Below are positions 1 through 6,987 of a stretch of 12,969 nucleotides of DNA, one piece after another. The stretch covers positions 9,343-22,311 of the forward strand of contig DIZR01000051.1 in the NCBI GenBank assembly GCA_002429425.1, written 5' to 3'. The first letter of the stretch is position 1; each line of letters begins with the position of its first letter. Source of the DNA: Patescibacteria group bacterium UBA6023. GTDB taxonomy: Bacteria > Patescibacteriota > Minisyncoccia > Phycocordibacterales > UBA6899. The notes under the pieces were generated by a model, which was not told the origin of the DNA, searched no databases, and was given only the letters and a program-made list of their open reading frames with translations. Position numbers and translations under genes: made by a program.

Positions 1-393
1 TGCACGAATTTCCTGCAATGTCCCTAAAATATCAGTGACTTTTTCAAGGTCTGTATTTAAGGATCGTTCGTCATTATACGCTTGCGTAAACACTCGTGTA
101 CTATGAAAAACAAACTGTAGAGAATAACCAAGTTCAGATGTGTAGCACTTTCTGAGCATCCTTAATTGCTTGGCGCGAAAACGAATATCATAGTAGCGAA
201 TGAAGTCATCCTCTTCCTCTAGTCCTTGTTCGATGATACCCCAGTATTCATCACATTCCTTATCATCATTGAAAACGTTGAGATAGGTGGTGTTATCTGA
301 TAACCAATAAAGGATTCCTGGTTCGTCATTATTAGGACGGAGAATGATACAATCAATTCTCTGTAATAAAATTGGAGGACTATATATTCCCAC
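1..393 (-). CDS. Unrecognised acidic protein, 3' end beyond the left edge
   Basis: An open frame of 131 codons without a stop runs on the minus strand from a GTG at 393 off the left edge, so the C-terminus is missing. I do not recognise the family. The visible part begins VGIYSPPILLQRIDCIILRP, followed by an acidic stretch around residues 45-65 (KECDEYWG, then EQGLEEEDDF) and a basic stretch (RFRAKQLRMLRK). No membrane segment or signal peptide is apparent. The start is chosen because AAAGGA lies five bases upstream of the GTG; a second in-frame GTG at 429 has no such site. Coding is supported by the long stop-free run in AT-rich DNA and by ordinary protein-like composition. A competing 64-codon frame on the same strand (219-413) looks like a shadow of this one. 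It is divergent from the holB-like gene. Confidence 0.6.
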   Translation of the reverse strand, partial: MGIYSPPILLQRIDCIILRPNNDEPGILYWLSDNTTYLNVFNDDKECDEYWGIIEQGLEEEDDFIRYYDIRFRAKQLRMLRKCYTSELGYSLQFVFHSTRVFTQAYNDERSLNTDLEKVTDILGTLQEIRA

Positions 394-429
394 GATCTTC
401 CTTTCATGTTCACCAGGAGTACTTCTCAC

Positions 430-460
430 ATAAGATTGCCACGTGTGCTACTTCTGTCAA
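430..460 (-). promoter_or_regulatory. Possible promoter for the minus-strand gene
   Basis: On the minus strand there is a perfect TTGACA (460 down to 455). The -10 is poor: AATCTT at 17 bases spacing or TCTTAT at 19 bases. Either would give a short leader of about 30 bases carrying the AAAGGA site before the GTG at 393. The surrounding non-coding interval 394-568 serves as the divergent promoter region for this gene and the holB-like gene. Confidence 0.3.
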
Positions 461-556
461 TTAAAAACGAGACCGATTATCTTCATGTTAATCTTTCTAT
501 TTTTAGATTGCCATACCGGAATAATTTGTCAAACTGTGCGCTTGCACGAATATCGC

Positions 557-562
557 TATAAT
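557..562 (+). promoter_or_regulatory. -10 box of the holB-like gene (leaderless)
   Basis: A perfect TATAAT ends six bases before the ATG at 569, so transcription should begin at or very near the start codon. The -35 is weak: CTGTGC at 534-539 with a 17-base spacer. There is no Shine-Dalgarno sequence. This box decides the start and excludes the in-frame extension upstream. Confidence 0.55.
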
Positions 563-568
563 GACCTG

Positions 569-1261
569 ATGGATTTGCGTCTACATATTAATAAAGATCA
601 CCTTTCGCATGCATACGTCATCGAGGGCGCGCGTGAGTCGGGGCTTTCTGCACTTCGTGAGCTTATGGAGTCGTTTGGAATAGCAACAAAAGGAAATTCT
701 GATTATCATGAATATGAATTTGAGGCACTACTGATTGAACATGCACAAGAAATTCGTCGAGAGCAGGGAATGCGTGGCGCAGAGGGAGCAAAAAAGATTT
801 TTGTTGTTGCATTCAACTCTATTATTCATGAATCACAGAATGCGCTCCTAAAAACGCTCGAAGAACCAACCGAAGATACGCATTTTTTCTTTCTTGTACG
901 TACGAGTGAAATACTCCTGCCAACAGTACGTTCACGTATGCAGTTGGTGCGTACAGACGAAGCTGACATTGATGTACTTCCGCTTGCTCGGGAATTTTTA
1001 AGAAGTACTCCATCCGTGCGGATGAAACTTATTGAAGGGATGACAAAGGCAAAGACGGATGATAAACCGCGCGCAAAAGAAGAAGCACGAGTTTTTGTGA
1101 GTGCGCTCGAGCCCCTACTGTATGAGAAATTGCAATCCGGAGGACAAGGTATTGCCATTGCACTTGAGGATATTCTTACTGCAAAACGAGAGCTCCAGGG
1201 ACGTGCACCTTCAGTGAAACTCCTCCTTGAACATCTCGCGCTCACTCTTCCATATTCTTAA
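569..1261 (+). CDS. holB: DNA polymerase III delta-prime-like clamp-loader subunit
   Basis: Predicted 230-residue AAA+-like protein of the clamp-loader delta-prime/gamma family, which helps load the sliding clamp at replication forks. Visible family features are HAYVIEG at residues 14-20, NALLKTLEEP at 91-100 (the usual sequence after the Walker B region) and LLPTVRSRMQ at 116-125 (the position of the SRC motif, here SRM). The Walker A region is degenerate (EGARESG), as expected for an ATP-independent delta-prime and not for gamma/tau. It is short for the family (HolB is usually above 300 residues), consistent with a reduced C-terminal domain. The frame stays open upstream to 443, but that stretch has no homology-like character and contains the promoter; ATG 569 directly precedes the conserved N-terminus. 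Assignment to HolB rather than another small AAA+ subunit is by motif order. Confidence 0.8.
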   Translation: MDLRLHINKDHLSHAYVIEGARESGLSALRELMESFGIATKGNSDYHEYEFEALLIEHAQEIRREQGMRGAEGAKKIFVVAFNSIIHESQNALLKTLEEPTEDTHFFFLVRTSEILLPTVRSRMQLVRTDEADIDVLPLAREFLRSTPSVRMKLIEGMTKAKTDDKPRAKEEARVFVSALEPLLYEKLQSGGQGIAIALEDILTAKRELQGRAPSVKLLLEHLALTLPYS

Positions 1262-1268
1262 TCTTATA

Positions 1269-1301
1269 TTTTATTGTCAAGGTCTGACCTTGACAATAAA
1301 A
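1269..1301. repeat. Perfect 16-bp inverted repeat between the holB-like gene and frr
   Basis: Arms TTTTATTGTCAAGGTC and its exact complement surround a single T at 1285. It begins eight bases after the holB stop. It is not a classical intrinsic terminator, because the U-rich run is in the 5' arm and A-rich sequence follows on both strands. It could be a 3'-end-stabilising or weak terminating hairpin, or a palindromic operator centred about 35 bases upstream of the frr -35 box. Its core resembles the apex of the hairpin after frr. Confidence 0.7.
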
Positions 1302-1319
1302 GCAAAAATCTAACAAAAG

Positions 1320-1349
1320 TTGTAAAAATAGGTCATCATTTGCTAGACT
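1320..1349 (+). promoter_or_regulatory. Promoter of frr (leaderless)
   Basis: TTGTAA at 1320-1325, an 18-base spacer and TAGACT at 1344-1349, with an upstream TGC giving an extended -10. The ATG of frr follows ten bases after the -10 box, so the transcript should have almost no leader. Confidence 0.6.
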
Positions 1350-1359
1350 GTAACGACCT

Positions 1360-1911
1360 ATGACATATAATTTCGTACCCTTTAAAGCACGTATTGAAGA
1401 TATCGAGGAGTGGCTTAAAAAAGAGTTCTCCTTGCTTCGTACGGGACGCGCAACAACTGCAATTCTCGACTCGATCACCGTTGATTCGTATGGTACTCAG
1501 TCACCGATTTCACACGTAGGGACTATTTCAATGGAAGATGTGCGCACGCTCCGCATTGCCCCGTGGGATAAAACACAAATAAAAGTAATTGAAGGAGCAA
1601 TTCAAAAGGCAAATATTGGATTATCTCTTACGAGTGATGATGGGGGACTACGAGTTATTTTTCCTGAACTGACTGGAGATCGCAGGCAACAAATCATCAA
1701 GCTCATGAAAGACAAACTTGAAGATGCACGTATTTCACTGCGCAAGGAACGTGAAGAAATAATTTCCGACATGAAACATCAAGAAAAAGAAGGTGAGATG
1801 TCAGAAAATGATGTGTTTAGTGCGAAAGAAGAATTACAAAAATTCGTCAATGAGGCGAATGCGCGATTCGAGGCAATAACTGCAACGAAAGAAAAAGATA
1901 TCAATTCCTAG
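1360..1911 (+). CDS. frr: Ribosome recycling factor
   Basis: A 183-residue RRF, full length for the family (about 185). With EF-G it splits the post-termination ribosome in the cytoplasm. Diagnostic sequences are LRTGRA at residues 26-31, LRIAPWDK at 64-71 and FPELTGDRRQ at 101-110. The long helices of domain I follow (residues about 105-180, rich in Lys and Glu). The start ATG 1360 is fixed by the promoter ten bases upstream and by normal length. It is followed by a hairpin terminator, so it appears to be transcribed alone instead of with pyrH/tsf as in many bacteria. Confidence 0.95.
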   Translation: MTYNFVPFKARIEDIEEWLKKEFSLLRTGRATTAILDSITVDSYGTQSPISHVGTISMEDVRTLRIAPWDKTQIKVIEGAIQKANIGLSLTSDDGGLRVIFPELTGDRRQQIIKLMKDKLEDARISLRKEREEIISDMKHQEKEGEMSENDVFSAKEELQKFVNEANARFEAITATKEKDINS

Positions 1912-1940
1912 ATTTTTGAGCGAGAATTATCTTTACTTTT

Positions 1941-1988
1941 TCTTCCACATCCAAGGTCTATCCTTTGATATGGAAGATGATTTTATTA
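1941..1988 (+). terminator. Hairpin terminator after frr
   Basis: A 16-base stem (1941-1956 with 1962-1977) with two mismatches and a five-base loop is followed by TGATTTTATT, a moderate T-run. It ends just before the rseP -10 box, so terminator and next promoter abut. The loop region CAAGGTCTATCC resembles the centre of the palindrome at 1269-1301. Confidence 0.55.
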
Positions 1989-1995
1989 CGTAGTG

Positions 1996-2001
1996 TATAA
2001 T
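1996..2001 (+). promoter_or_regulatory. -10 box of rseP (leaderless)
   Basis: A perfect TATAAT lies six bases before ATG 2008. No convincing -35 is seen at 16-18 bases; TTGATA at 1965-1970 is 25 bases away. The position argues that the in-frame GTG at 1993, which would place the -10 box inside the gene, is not used. Confidence 0.55.
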
Positions 2002-2007
2002 ACCCCC

Positions 2008-3099
2008 ATGTCGATTATCTTATTTATTGTTGTATTACTCGTGCTTGTTGTTGCACATGAGTTTGGGCATTTTATTATTGCTAAGGCGGCAGGTATTCGT
2101 GTTGATGAATTTGCATTTGGATTTCCTCCAAAAATATGGGGGAAAAAATGGGGAGAAACAACTTACTCATTCAACGCTCTTCCGCTTGGAGGTTATGTGA
2201 AAATATATGGTGAGGATCCGAATGAAGTTGCAAATGATTCTGACCGAAAACGTTCATTCACTGCACAGCCACTTCGCATTCAAGCATCGGTGATCGTGGG
2301 TGGTGTATTATTTAATCTTCTCCTTGCGTGGATACTTATCACCGCAACACTCATGATTGGAATTCCCACTATGGCTGATGAGGGAGATCAGTATGTACTC
2401 ACAAATCCACGCCTCATGATTACTGGCGTGCACGAAAACTCACCTTCATCGATTGCGGGAATAAAGTCAGGTGATGTGATTATTTCAGTGAGTGATGGAA
2501 TGAAGAGTATTGATGGAACTACTCCTGATGGGGTAACAAAGTTTATCGCTACGCACGAGGCGCAACCACTGACGTTTACCTATAAACGAAAAAGCGAAAT
2601 ACATACAACCGTTATCACTCCCGTACAGGGCATAGCCCCTTCACGCGCAGCCGTTGGTATTTATATGGATATGGTGGGCACACTTGAGCTTCCGTTCCAT
2701 GTTGCACTATGGGAAGGACTGCATAAGACATATCAATATACCGTCCTTACTGCAACAGGACTATGGACCTTTCTTTCATCAGCGATAGTGGGGAAGTCCG
2801 ATTTTTCACAGGTAACCGGTCCGGTAGGTATCGTGAATGCGGTTGGCGAGGCGGCGAGTATTGGGTTTGTAAACCTTTTATTTTTTACTGCGCTTATTTC
2901 GATTAATCTCGCGGTTATCAATGTGATTCCTTTTCCCGCACTCGATGGTGGTCGATTGCTTTTTATCGTCATCGAGGCAATTATGAGACGACCAATCAAC
3001 GTGAAAGTTGCCAATACATTTAATTTTGTTGGATTTGCATTACTGATGTTGCTCATGGTTGCGGTCACCTATAACGATATCGCAAAACTGTTGCATTAA
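2008..3099 (+). CDS. rseP: RseP-type site-2 zinc metalloprotease (M50B)
   Basis: A 363-residue intramembrane protease that cleaves transmembrane substrates such as anti-sigma factors or leftover signal peptides within the lipid bilayer. The first membrane segment (residues about 2-21) carries the zinc-binding HEFGH at 17-21. LPLGGYVK follows at 59-65 (the MRE beta-loop). A single PDZ-like domain (about 133-205) includes SPSSIAGIKSGDVIISV. The C-terminal membrane part has GPVGI at 271-275 and NVIPFPALDGG at 305-315, whose Asp is the third zinc ligand. All catalytic residues are present. One PDZ domain instead of the two in E. coli is common outside Proteobacteria. No substrate is suggested by its neighbours. 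Confidence 0.93.
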   Translation: MSIILFIVVLLVLVVAHEFGHFIIAKAAGIRVDEFAFGFPPKIWGKKWGETTYSFNALPLGGYVKIYGEDPNEVANDSDRKRSFTAQPLRIQASVIVGGVLFNLLLAWILITATLMIGIPTMADEGDQYVLTNPRLMITGVHENSPSSIAGIKSGDVIISVSDGMKSIDGTTPDGVTKFIATHEAQPLTFTYKRKSEIHTTVITPVQGIAPSRAAVGIYMDMVGTLELPFHVALWEGLHKTYQYTVLTATGLWTFLSSAIVGKSDFSQVTGPVGIVNAVGEAASIGFVNLLFFTALISINLAVINVIPFPALDGGRLLFIVIEAIMRRPINVKVANTFNFVGFALLMLLMVAVTYNDIAKLLH

Positions 3100-3148
3100 A
3101 ACTACGCAGTACTTTGTTGTCATCATTCTGCATCAAGTTTTAGTGCAA
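3091..3148 (+). other. Hairpin spanning the rseP stop codon
   Basis: TTGCATTAAAACT at 3091-3103 pairs with 3136-3148 over 13 bases (one G-T wobble). An inner GCAG/CTGC stem lies at 3106-3109 with 3128-3131. The left arm contains the last codons and the TAA of rseP. No T-run follows, so it is a possible 3'-end hairpin and not a textbook terminator. Confidence 0.45.
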
Positions 3149-3173
3149 CCGTAAGCTTAGTAAGGTAATATAG

Positions 3174-3179
3174 TAGAAT
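3174..3179 (+). promoter_or_regulatory. -10 box of proS (leaderless)
   Basis: TAGAAT ends six bases before ATG 3186, the same spacing as at rseP and the holB-like gene. No good -35 is visible. There is no Shine-Dalgarno sequence in the TATAT before the ATG. Confidence 0.5.
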
Positions 3180-3185
3180 ATATAT

Positions 3186-4442
3186 ATGCTCCAATCACAA
3201 CTTTTCACCAAAACTCGTCGCGAGGCACCAAAAGATGAAGTCGCAAAGAACGCACAGCTCTTGATCCGTGCCGGTTTTGTACACAAGGAACTTTCCGGTG
3301 TCTATGCGTATCTTCCACTTGGACTTCGTACGCTCAATAATATTATCCAAATAATCCGTGAGGAAATGAATGCCATTGGTGGCAATGAAATTATCATGCC
3401 TGCGCTCCAAGATAAGTCACTGTGGGAAAAAACCGATCGCTGGGATGACAAGAAAGTAGACAATTGGTTTAAGACGGAGTTTAAGTCGGGTGGTGAAACT
3501 GGTCTTGGTATCACTCACGAAGAACCACTCACCAATTTGATGCGTGATTACGTCTCTTCATACCGTGATCTCCCTGCGTACGCATATCAATTTCAGACAA
3601 AATTTCGCAACGAAATGCGCGCAAAAAGTGGTATTATGCGCGGGAAGGAATTCATGATGAAGGATTTATATTCGTTCTCACGAAATGAAGCTGAACACAA
3701 AATATTTTATGAACGTGCACGTGCTGCGTATATTAAAATATTTGAGCGTTTGGGGCTTGGTGATTGCACACATGTCGTCTTTGCCTCGGGTGGCATCTTT
3801 AGTCGTTTTTCAGAGGAATTTCAAACAGTTTCTGATGCCGGTGAAGATATTATTTATATTGATGAACGCAGTGGGCAAGCGTTGAACAAAGAAGTCCTTA
3901 CTGACGATGTGCTCAAGGAACTTGGCATTGCACGCGAGTCGCTTGTTGAGAAAAAATCGATCGAGGTGGGTAATATTTTTAATCTTGGCACAAAATTTTC
4001 AGAACCATTAGGTTTGTCATATAAGGATGAATTAGGAGAATCCCATTCGGTGGTGATGGGTTCATATGGACTCGGGCCAACACGTATTATGGGAACGATT
4101 GCGGAGGTGTTTGGAGATGAGCGTGGACTCGTATGGCCGGAAGCTGTTGCTCCGTATCGTGTGCATATTATTAATCTCGCGACCGATGATGAAGAGGTGA
4201 ATCGTGTTGCAAATTTACTCTATGATGAATTCCTTGATAAGCATATTGATGCACTTTATGATGATCGTAAGGGAGTTTCTGCGGGTGAAAAATTCAATGA
4301 TAGTGATCTGATTGGAATTCCTCTGCGTGTCGTCGTATCAAAAAAAACAGTCGCAGAAGGGAAATTTGAAGTGAAAGAACGCATGAGTGGTGCATCGAGT
4401 ATGATTTCTCGAGAGGAATTATTTATACGACTCATAAAATAA
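3186..4442 (+). CDS. proS: Prolyl-tRNA synthetase lacking the editing insert
   Basis: A 418-residue class II synthetase that charges tRNA-Pro. Seen directly: ITHEE at 109-113 (the Pro-binding TxE region), motif 2 with FRNEMRAKSGIMRGKEF at 140-156 and MMKDLYSF at 157-164, motif 3 with GSYGLGPTR at 292-300, and a C-terminal anticodon-binding domain (about 325-415) with YDDRKGVSAGEKF. Typical bacterial ProRS is about 570 residues because a roughly 180-residue INS domain, which hydrolyses Ala-tRNA-Pro, sits between motifs 2 and 3. Here only about 125 residues separate them, so the insert is absent or vestigial. It is preceded by a leaderless promoter and followed by a shared bidirectional terminator. 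Confidence 0.94.
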   Translation: MLQSQLFTKTRREAPKDEVAKNAQLLIRAGFVHKELSGVYAYLPLGLRTLNNIIQIIREEMNAIGGNEIIMPALQDKSLWEKTDRWDDKKVDNWFKTEFKSGGETGLGITHEEPLTNLMRDYVSSYRDLPAYAYQFQTKFRNEMRAKSGIMRGKEFMMKDLYSFSRNEAEHKIFYERARAAYIKIFERLGLGDCTHVVFASGGIFSRFSEEFQTVSDAGEDIIYIDERSGQALNKEVLTDDVLKELGIARESLVEKKSIEVGNIFNLGTKFSEPLGLSYKDELGESHSVVMGSYGLGPTRIMGTIAEVFGDERGLVWPEAVAPYRVHIINLATDDEEVNRVANLLYDEFLDKHIDALYDDRKGVSAGEKFNDSDLIGIPLRVVVSKKTVAEGKFEVKERMSGASSMISREELFIRLIK

Positions 4443-4467
4443 AAACCCAATATATATTATTGGGTTT
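4443..4467. terminator. Bidirectional terminator between proS and the convergent small gene
   Basis: A perfect ten-base stem, AAACCCAATA (4443-4452) with 4458-4467, has a five-base loop. It has an A-run before and a T-run after, on both strands. It starts on the base after the proS stop, and its right arm contains two bases of the TAA of the minus-strand gene. Confidence 0.8.
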
Positions 4468-4711
4468 AATGGCAATCATTGAGTGCCTCTTTGATTTGCA
4501 CAACGAGTGCAGGATCATAGGGATGGATTCTTTGAATTTCAGAAGAGGTCAGAATTGTTTCAACGATACTACATGAATAGGCATAGGTAATAAATGCAAT
4601 TACTTTTTCCACACCTTGAGGATCGATATTGTTTGCGAGCAGTTGCTCGAGTAATATTCCTATATTTTCCAGTTTTTGTTCGGTTGCTCCGGGGAACTTA
4701 TATACGGACAT
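4466..4711 (-). CDS. Small protein of unknown function (81 residues)
   Basis: I do not recognise this family. The predicted soluble protein starts MSVYKFPGATEQKLENIGIL and looks largely helical (residues 10-55). It includes a short hydrophobic stretch VIAFITYAYSCS near 37-48 that is too polar and short for a sure membrane segment, and a C-terminal helix ending EALNDCH. Support for a real gene: GGAG six bases before the ATG, normal amino-acid composition, no competing plus-strand gene, and a stop codon embedded in a terminator that works on its strand. It is convergent with proS and divergent from mreB. No clear promoter was found; a weak TAGACC lies near 4770. Unlike its neighbours it seems to be translated with a Shine-Dalgarno site. 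Confidence 0.6.
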   Translation of the reverse strand: MSVYKFPGATEQKLENIGILLEQLLANNIDPQGVEKVIAFITYAYSCSIVETILTSSEIQRIHPYDPALVVQIKEALNDCH

Positions 4712-4821
4712 AGTGAGCTCCAGCTACTTTTCCTCTTTCTGTTGTAACAAATCATGTTGGTCTAGGCAAATTTTAATTTAAAGGAAAAACACATAATAGC
4801 AAATTGTCAATTTTGATATTT

Positions 4822-4850
4822 TTGACTCTGTGCGCTATCTCCACTAGAAT
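4822..4850 (+). promoter_or_regulatory. Promoter of the mre operon
   Basis: TTGACT at 4822-4827, a 17-base spacer and TAGAAT at 4845-4850. ATG 4860 lies nine bases after the -10 box, so the transcript should be leaderless or nearly so. This is one of the best sigma-70-type promoters in the window. No terminator or other promoter was seen before the end of the PBP2 gene. Confidence 0.7.
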
Positions 4851-4859
4851 GTGAACATT

Positions 4860-5909
4860 ATGTTAAACCGATTCTATAGAATGATGGGCAGTGATATCGG
4901 TATCGATCTCGGAACTGCAAATACCCTTGTGTATCTTCGTGATCACGGAATTATTATTAATGAGCCCTCGGTAGTTGCACTCAATCAAAAGACTAATCGT
5001 GTAGTTGCGGTAGGAATGGAGGCAAAGCAAATGCTCGGACGTACCCCAGGGCATGTCGTTGCGAGTAGGCCACTTGTTGATGGGGTAATCTCTGATTTTG
5101 AGGTAACAGAAGAAATGCTTGCGCATTTCATCAACAAGGCGCAAAAAATGTCGAAACGCCAAGGTCGTCCGCGCGTGGTGGTCGGTGTTCCTTCGAGTAT
5201 TACGAACGTTGAAACTCGCGCAGTACGCGATGCAACGATGAATGCGGGTGCACGCGAAGTATATATTGTTGAAGAGCCAATGGCAGCAGCGATCGGCATT
5301 CGTCTACCCGTGCATGATCCCGTTGGATCGATGATCATCGATATTGGTGGAGGGACGACCGATATTGCCATTATCTCGCTTTCCGGCATTGTTAATTCAA
5401 AGAATTTAAAGATTGCAGGAGACCGTTTTAATACTGATATCATTTCTTATATTCGCGATGAGTTCAAGATTCTTATTGGTGAACGTACTGCTGAAAACGT
5501 AAAAATGGCAATTGGTTCAGCAACAAAACCGACAGAACCACGCGAGGCACCGATTCGCGGTCGCGATCTTTTAACGGGACTCCCGCGTGAAGTCATTGTC
5601 ACTGATTCTGATATCCGCGAGGCGCTTGCTCCGTCCATAGCAGTCATTGTTGAATCAACAAAAGAAGTACTTGAAACAACACCACCCGAGATACTTTCCG
5701 ATGTGATGAATCGTGGCATTGTGCTTGTTGGAGGAGGTGCGCTTATTTATGGCATTGCTGATCTTATTGAACAAACGATTAAAATTCCCGTTACGGTTGC
5801 CGATGATCCGCTTACTGCCGTTGCTCGTGGAACAGGTATTGTAGTCGAAAATATTGATGACTTCCGTGAGGTGTTGATCGAACATGATAACGAGCTCCCG
5901 CCACGATAA
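4860..5909 (+). CDS. mreB: Rod-shape actin homologue MreB
   Basis: A 349-residue bacterial actin that forms membrane-associated filaments guiding lateral cell-wall synthesis. The ATP-site signatures are complete: DLGTANT at 16-22 (phosphate 1), VEEPMAAAIG at 137-146, DIGGGTTDIA at 161-170 (phosphate 2) and GGGALI at 291-296 (adenosine motif). Length matches the family (330-350). The frame could start at GTG 4851, directly abutting the -10 box, but ATG 4860 is better placed for the expected transcription start. The short N-terminal MLNRFYRMM may be a membrane-contact segment. It overlaps mreC by 26 bases and heads the elongation operon. Confidence 0.96.
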   Translation: MLNRFYRMMGSDIGIDLGTANTLVYLRDHGIIINEPSVVALNQKTNRVVAVGMEAKQMLGRTPGHVVASRPLVDGVISDFEVTEEMLAHFINKAQKMSKRQGRPRVVVGVPSSITNVETRAVRDATMNAGAREVYIVEEPMAAAIGIRLPVHDPVGSMIIDIGGGTTDIAIISLSGIVNSKNLKIAGDRFNTDIISYIRDEFKILIGERTAENVKMAIGSATKPTEPREAPIRGRDLLTGLPREVIVTDSDIREALAPSIAVIVESTKEVLETTPPEILSDVMNRGIVLVGGGALIYGIADLIEQTIKIPVTVADDPLTAVARGTGIVVENIDDFREVLIEHDNELPPR

Positions 5910-6717
5910 TGAGCGAAAGGCAAAGCGCAAAAAAATACTCGGAATAATTCTTGGGGGAGTTTTTTTGGTGCTAATTTTTCATTCTCCCGTTGAAGGTGTT
6001 CTTTCAAATATTTTTCAGTTTATTTCGAGACCTTTTTTCGTTATTGAAAATAATACCCGTGAAAAAATATCAGCATATTCCTACCTACTCTCCTCGAAAA
6101 ATTCTCTACTTGAAGAGAATAAGCGTTTGAAAGATGCACTTGATCTCGTGGCAATTGAAGCCTATTCACGAGAGGCATTACGTAAGGAAAATGATGAACT
6201 GAAATTAATGCTTGGTCGTCATACGGGGCGCACAATACTGCTTGCTCGTGTGCTCGCAAATCCTGGGCGTGCACCATATGACACACTTATTATTGATGCG
6301 GGGAGTGCTGATGGGCTCGCACTGAACATGAGGGTTTTTGTTGGTGGTGATTTCGTGATCGGCGAAGTCACGAGGTTGTTTGCTCATAGCGCGATGGTGA
6401 CCCTTTATTCCTCAGATGGTAACGAGCTCCCTGTTACTATTCAGAAAACCGGCACAAGCTCGGTTCCGACAATTGGTTACGGCATCGGAGGGGGAAATTT
6501 TCGCAGTATTCTTCCGAAAGGACTTAATATTATTCCTGGCGACCTTGTCGATGTGCCCGCGATTGCAACGCAATATGCCGGTGTGGTTAATGGTGTGAAA
6601 AAGTCCGAAGGAAGCTCACTGCAGGAGATATATTTTAAATTACCACTAAACATATATACACTTCGTTATGTATATATTGCAACGAATGAGGAGGTTCCAG
6701 GTAAGATAACGCAATAA
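5884..6717 (+). CDS. mreC: Rod-shape-determining protein MreC
   Basis: A 277-residue bitopic membrane protein of the elongasome that links MreB to the extracytoplasmic synthases. Architecture in order: a basic N-terminus (RKAKRKK at 11-17), one membrane helix (about 18-34), a coiled coil (about 65-112, with LLEENKRLKD and LRKENDELKLML), then the beta-rich periplasmic/extracellular domain with ARVLANPGRAPYDTLIIDAG at 121-140 and VGGDFVIGEVT. Length is normal for the family. The 26-base overlap with mreB implies coupled translation; GAGGTG ten bases before the ATG is a weak ribosome site. No other in-frame ATG gives a complete basic/membrane N-terminus. Confidence 0.92.
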   Translation: MITSSRHDNERKAKRKKILGIILGGVFLVLIFHSPVEGVLSNIFQFISRPFFVIENNTREKISAYSYLLSSKNSLLEENKRLKDALDLVAIEAYSREALRKENDELKLMLGRHTGRTILLARVLANPGRAPYDTLIIDAGSADGLALNMRVFVGGDFVIGEVTRLFAHSAMVTLYSSDGNELPVTIQKTGTSSVPTIGYGIGGGNFRSILPKGLNIIPGDLVDVPAIATQYAGVVNGVKKSEGSSLQEIYFKLPLNIYTLRYVYIATNEEVPGKITQ

Positions 6718-6721
6718 GTAC

Positions 6722-6982
6722 ATGAGAATTCCTTATGATATTGTCGTTTTTTTTGCAGTTCTTTTTGCCCCCTTCTGGTCCATTGTGCTACTGTGCTTAT
6801 TCGGAATGTATATATTTCCAAGGTGGTATGAAATTATTATTACCTTTGCGCTATTTGAATTTCTTTTCCATGCACCACTCCCTGCATTTATGATGGCAAC
6901 AACGACGATGCTCCCGCTCTCATTCTACGCACTGATTACCCTTATTGGTGTAGAGTGGTTACGAGATCGTGTGCGCGAGTAA
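6722..6982 (+). CDS. mreD: Short MreD-like membrane protein
   Basis: An 86-residue, highly hydrophobic protein in the exact mreD position, four bases after mreC and five bases before the PBP2 gene. Three likely membrane helices: about 7-27 (FFAVLFAPFWSIVLLCLF), 36-53 (WYEIIITFALFEFLF) and 58-80 (MMATTTMLPLSFYALITLIG), ending with a charged tail RDRVRE. Canonical MreD has about 160 residues and five or six helices, so this is about half size. Assignment rests on gene order and hydrophobicity more than on sequence motifs. No frameshift is evident, since the start and stop both fit tightly between neighbours. Confidence 0.65.
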   Translation: MRIPYDIVVFFAVLFAPFWSIVLLCLFGMYIFPRWYEIIITFALFEFLFHAPLPAFMMATTTMLPLSFYALITLIGVEWLRDRVRE

Positions 6983-6987
6983 ATTAT

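Noticed and set aside
219..413. 64-codon minus-strand frame
   Set aside because: It overlaps, in another frame, the longer open frame 1-393, which has the better ribosome site and composition.
443..568. N-terminal extension of the holB-like gene, including a hydrophobic stretch
   Set aside because: It contains the perfect TATAAT box six bases before ATG 569 and has no family-like sequence; the conserved clamp-loader N-terminus begins after 569.
534..4836. Shared 9-mer CTGTGCGCT upstream of both the holB-like gene and mreB
   Set aside because: Its distance to the -10 box differs (14 against 8 bases), and shared 9-mers are expected by chance in 13 kb.
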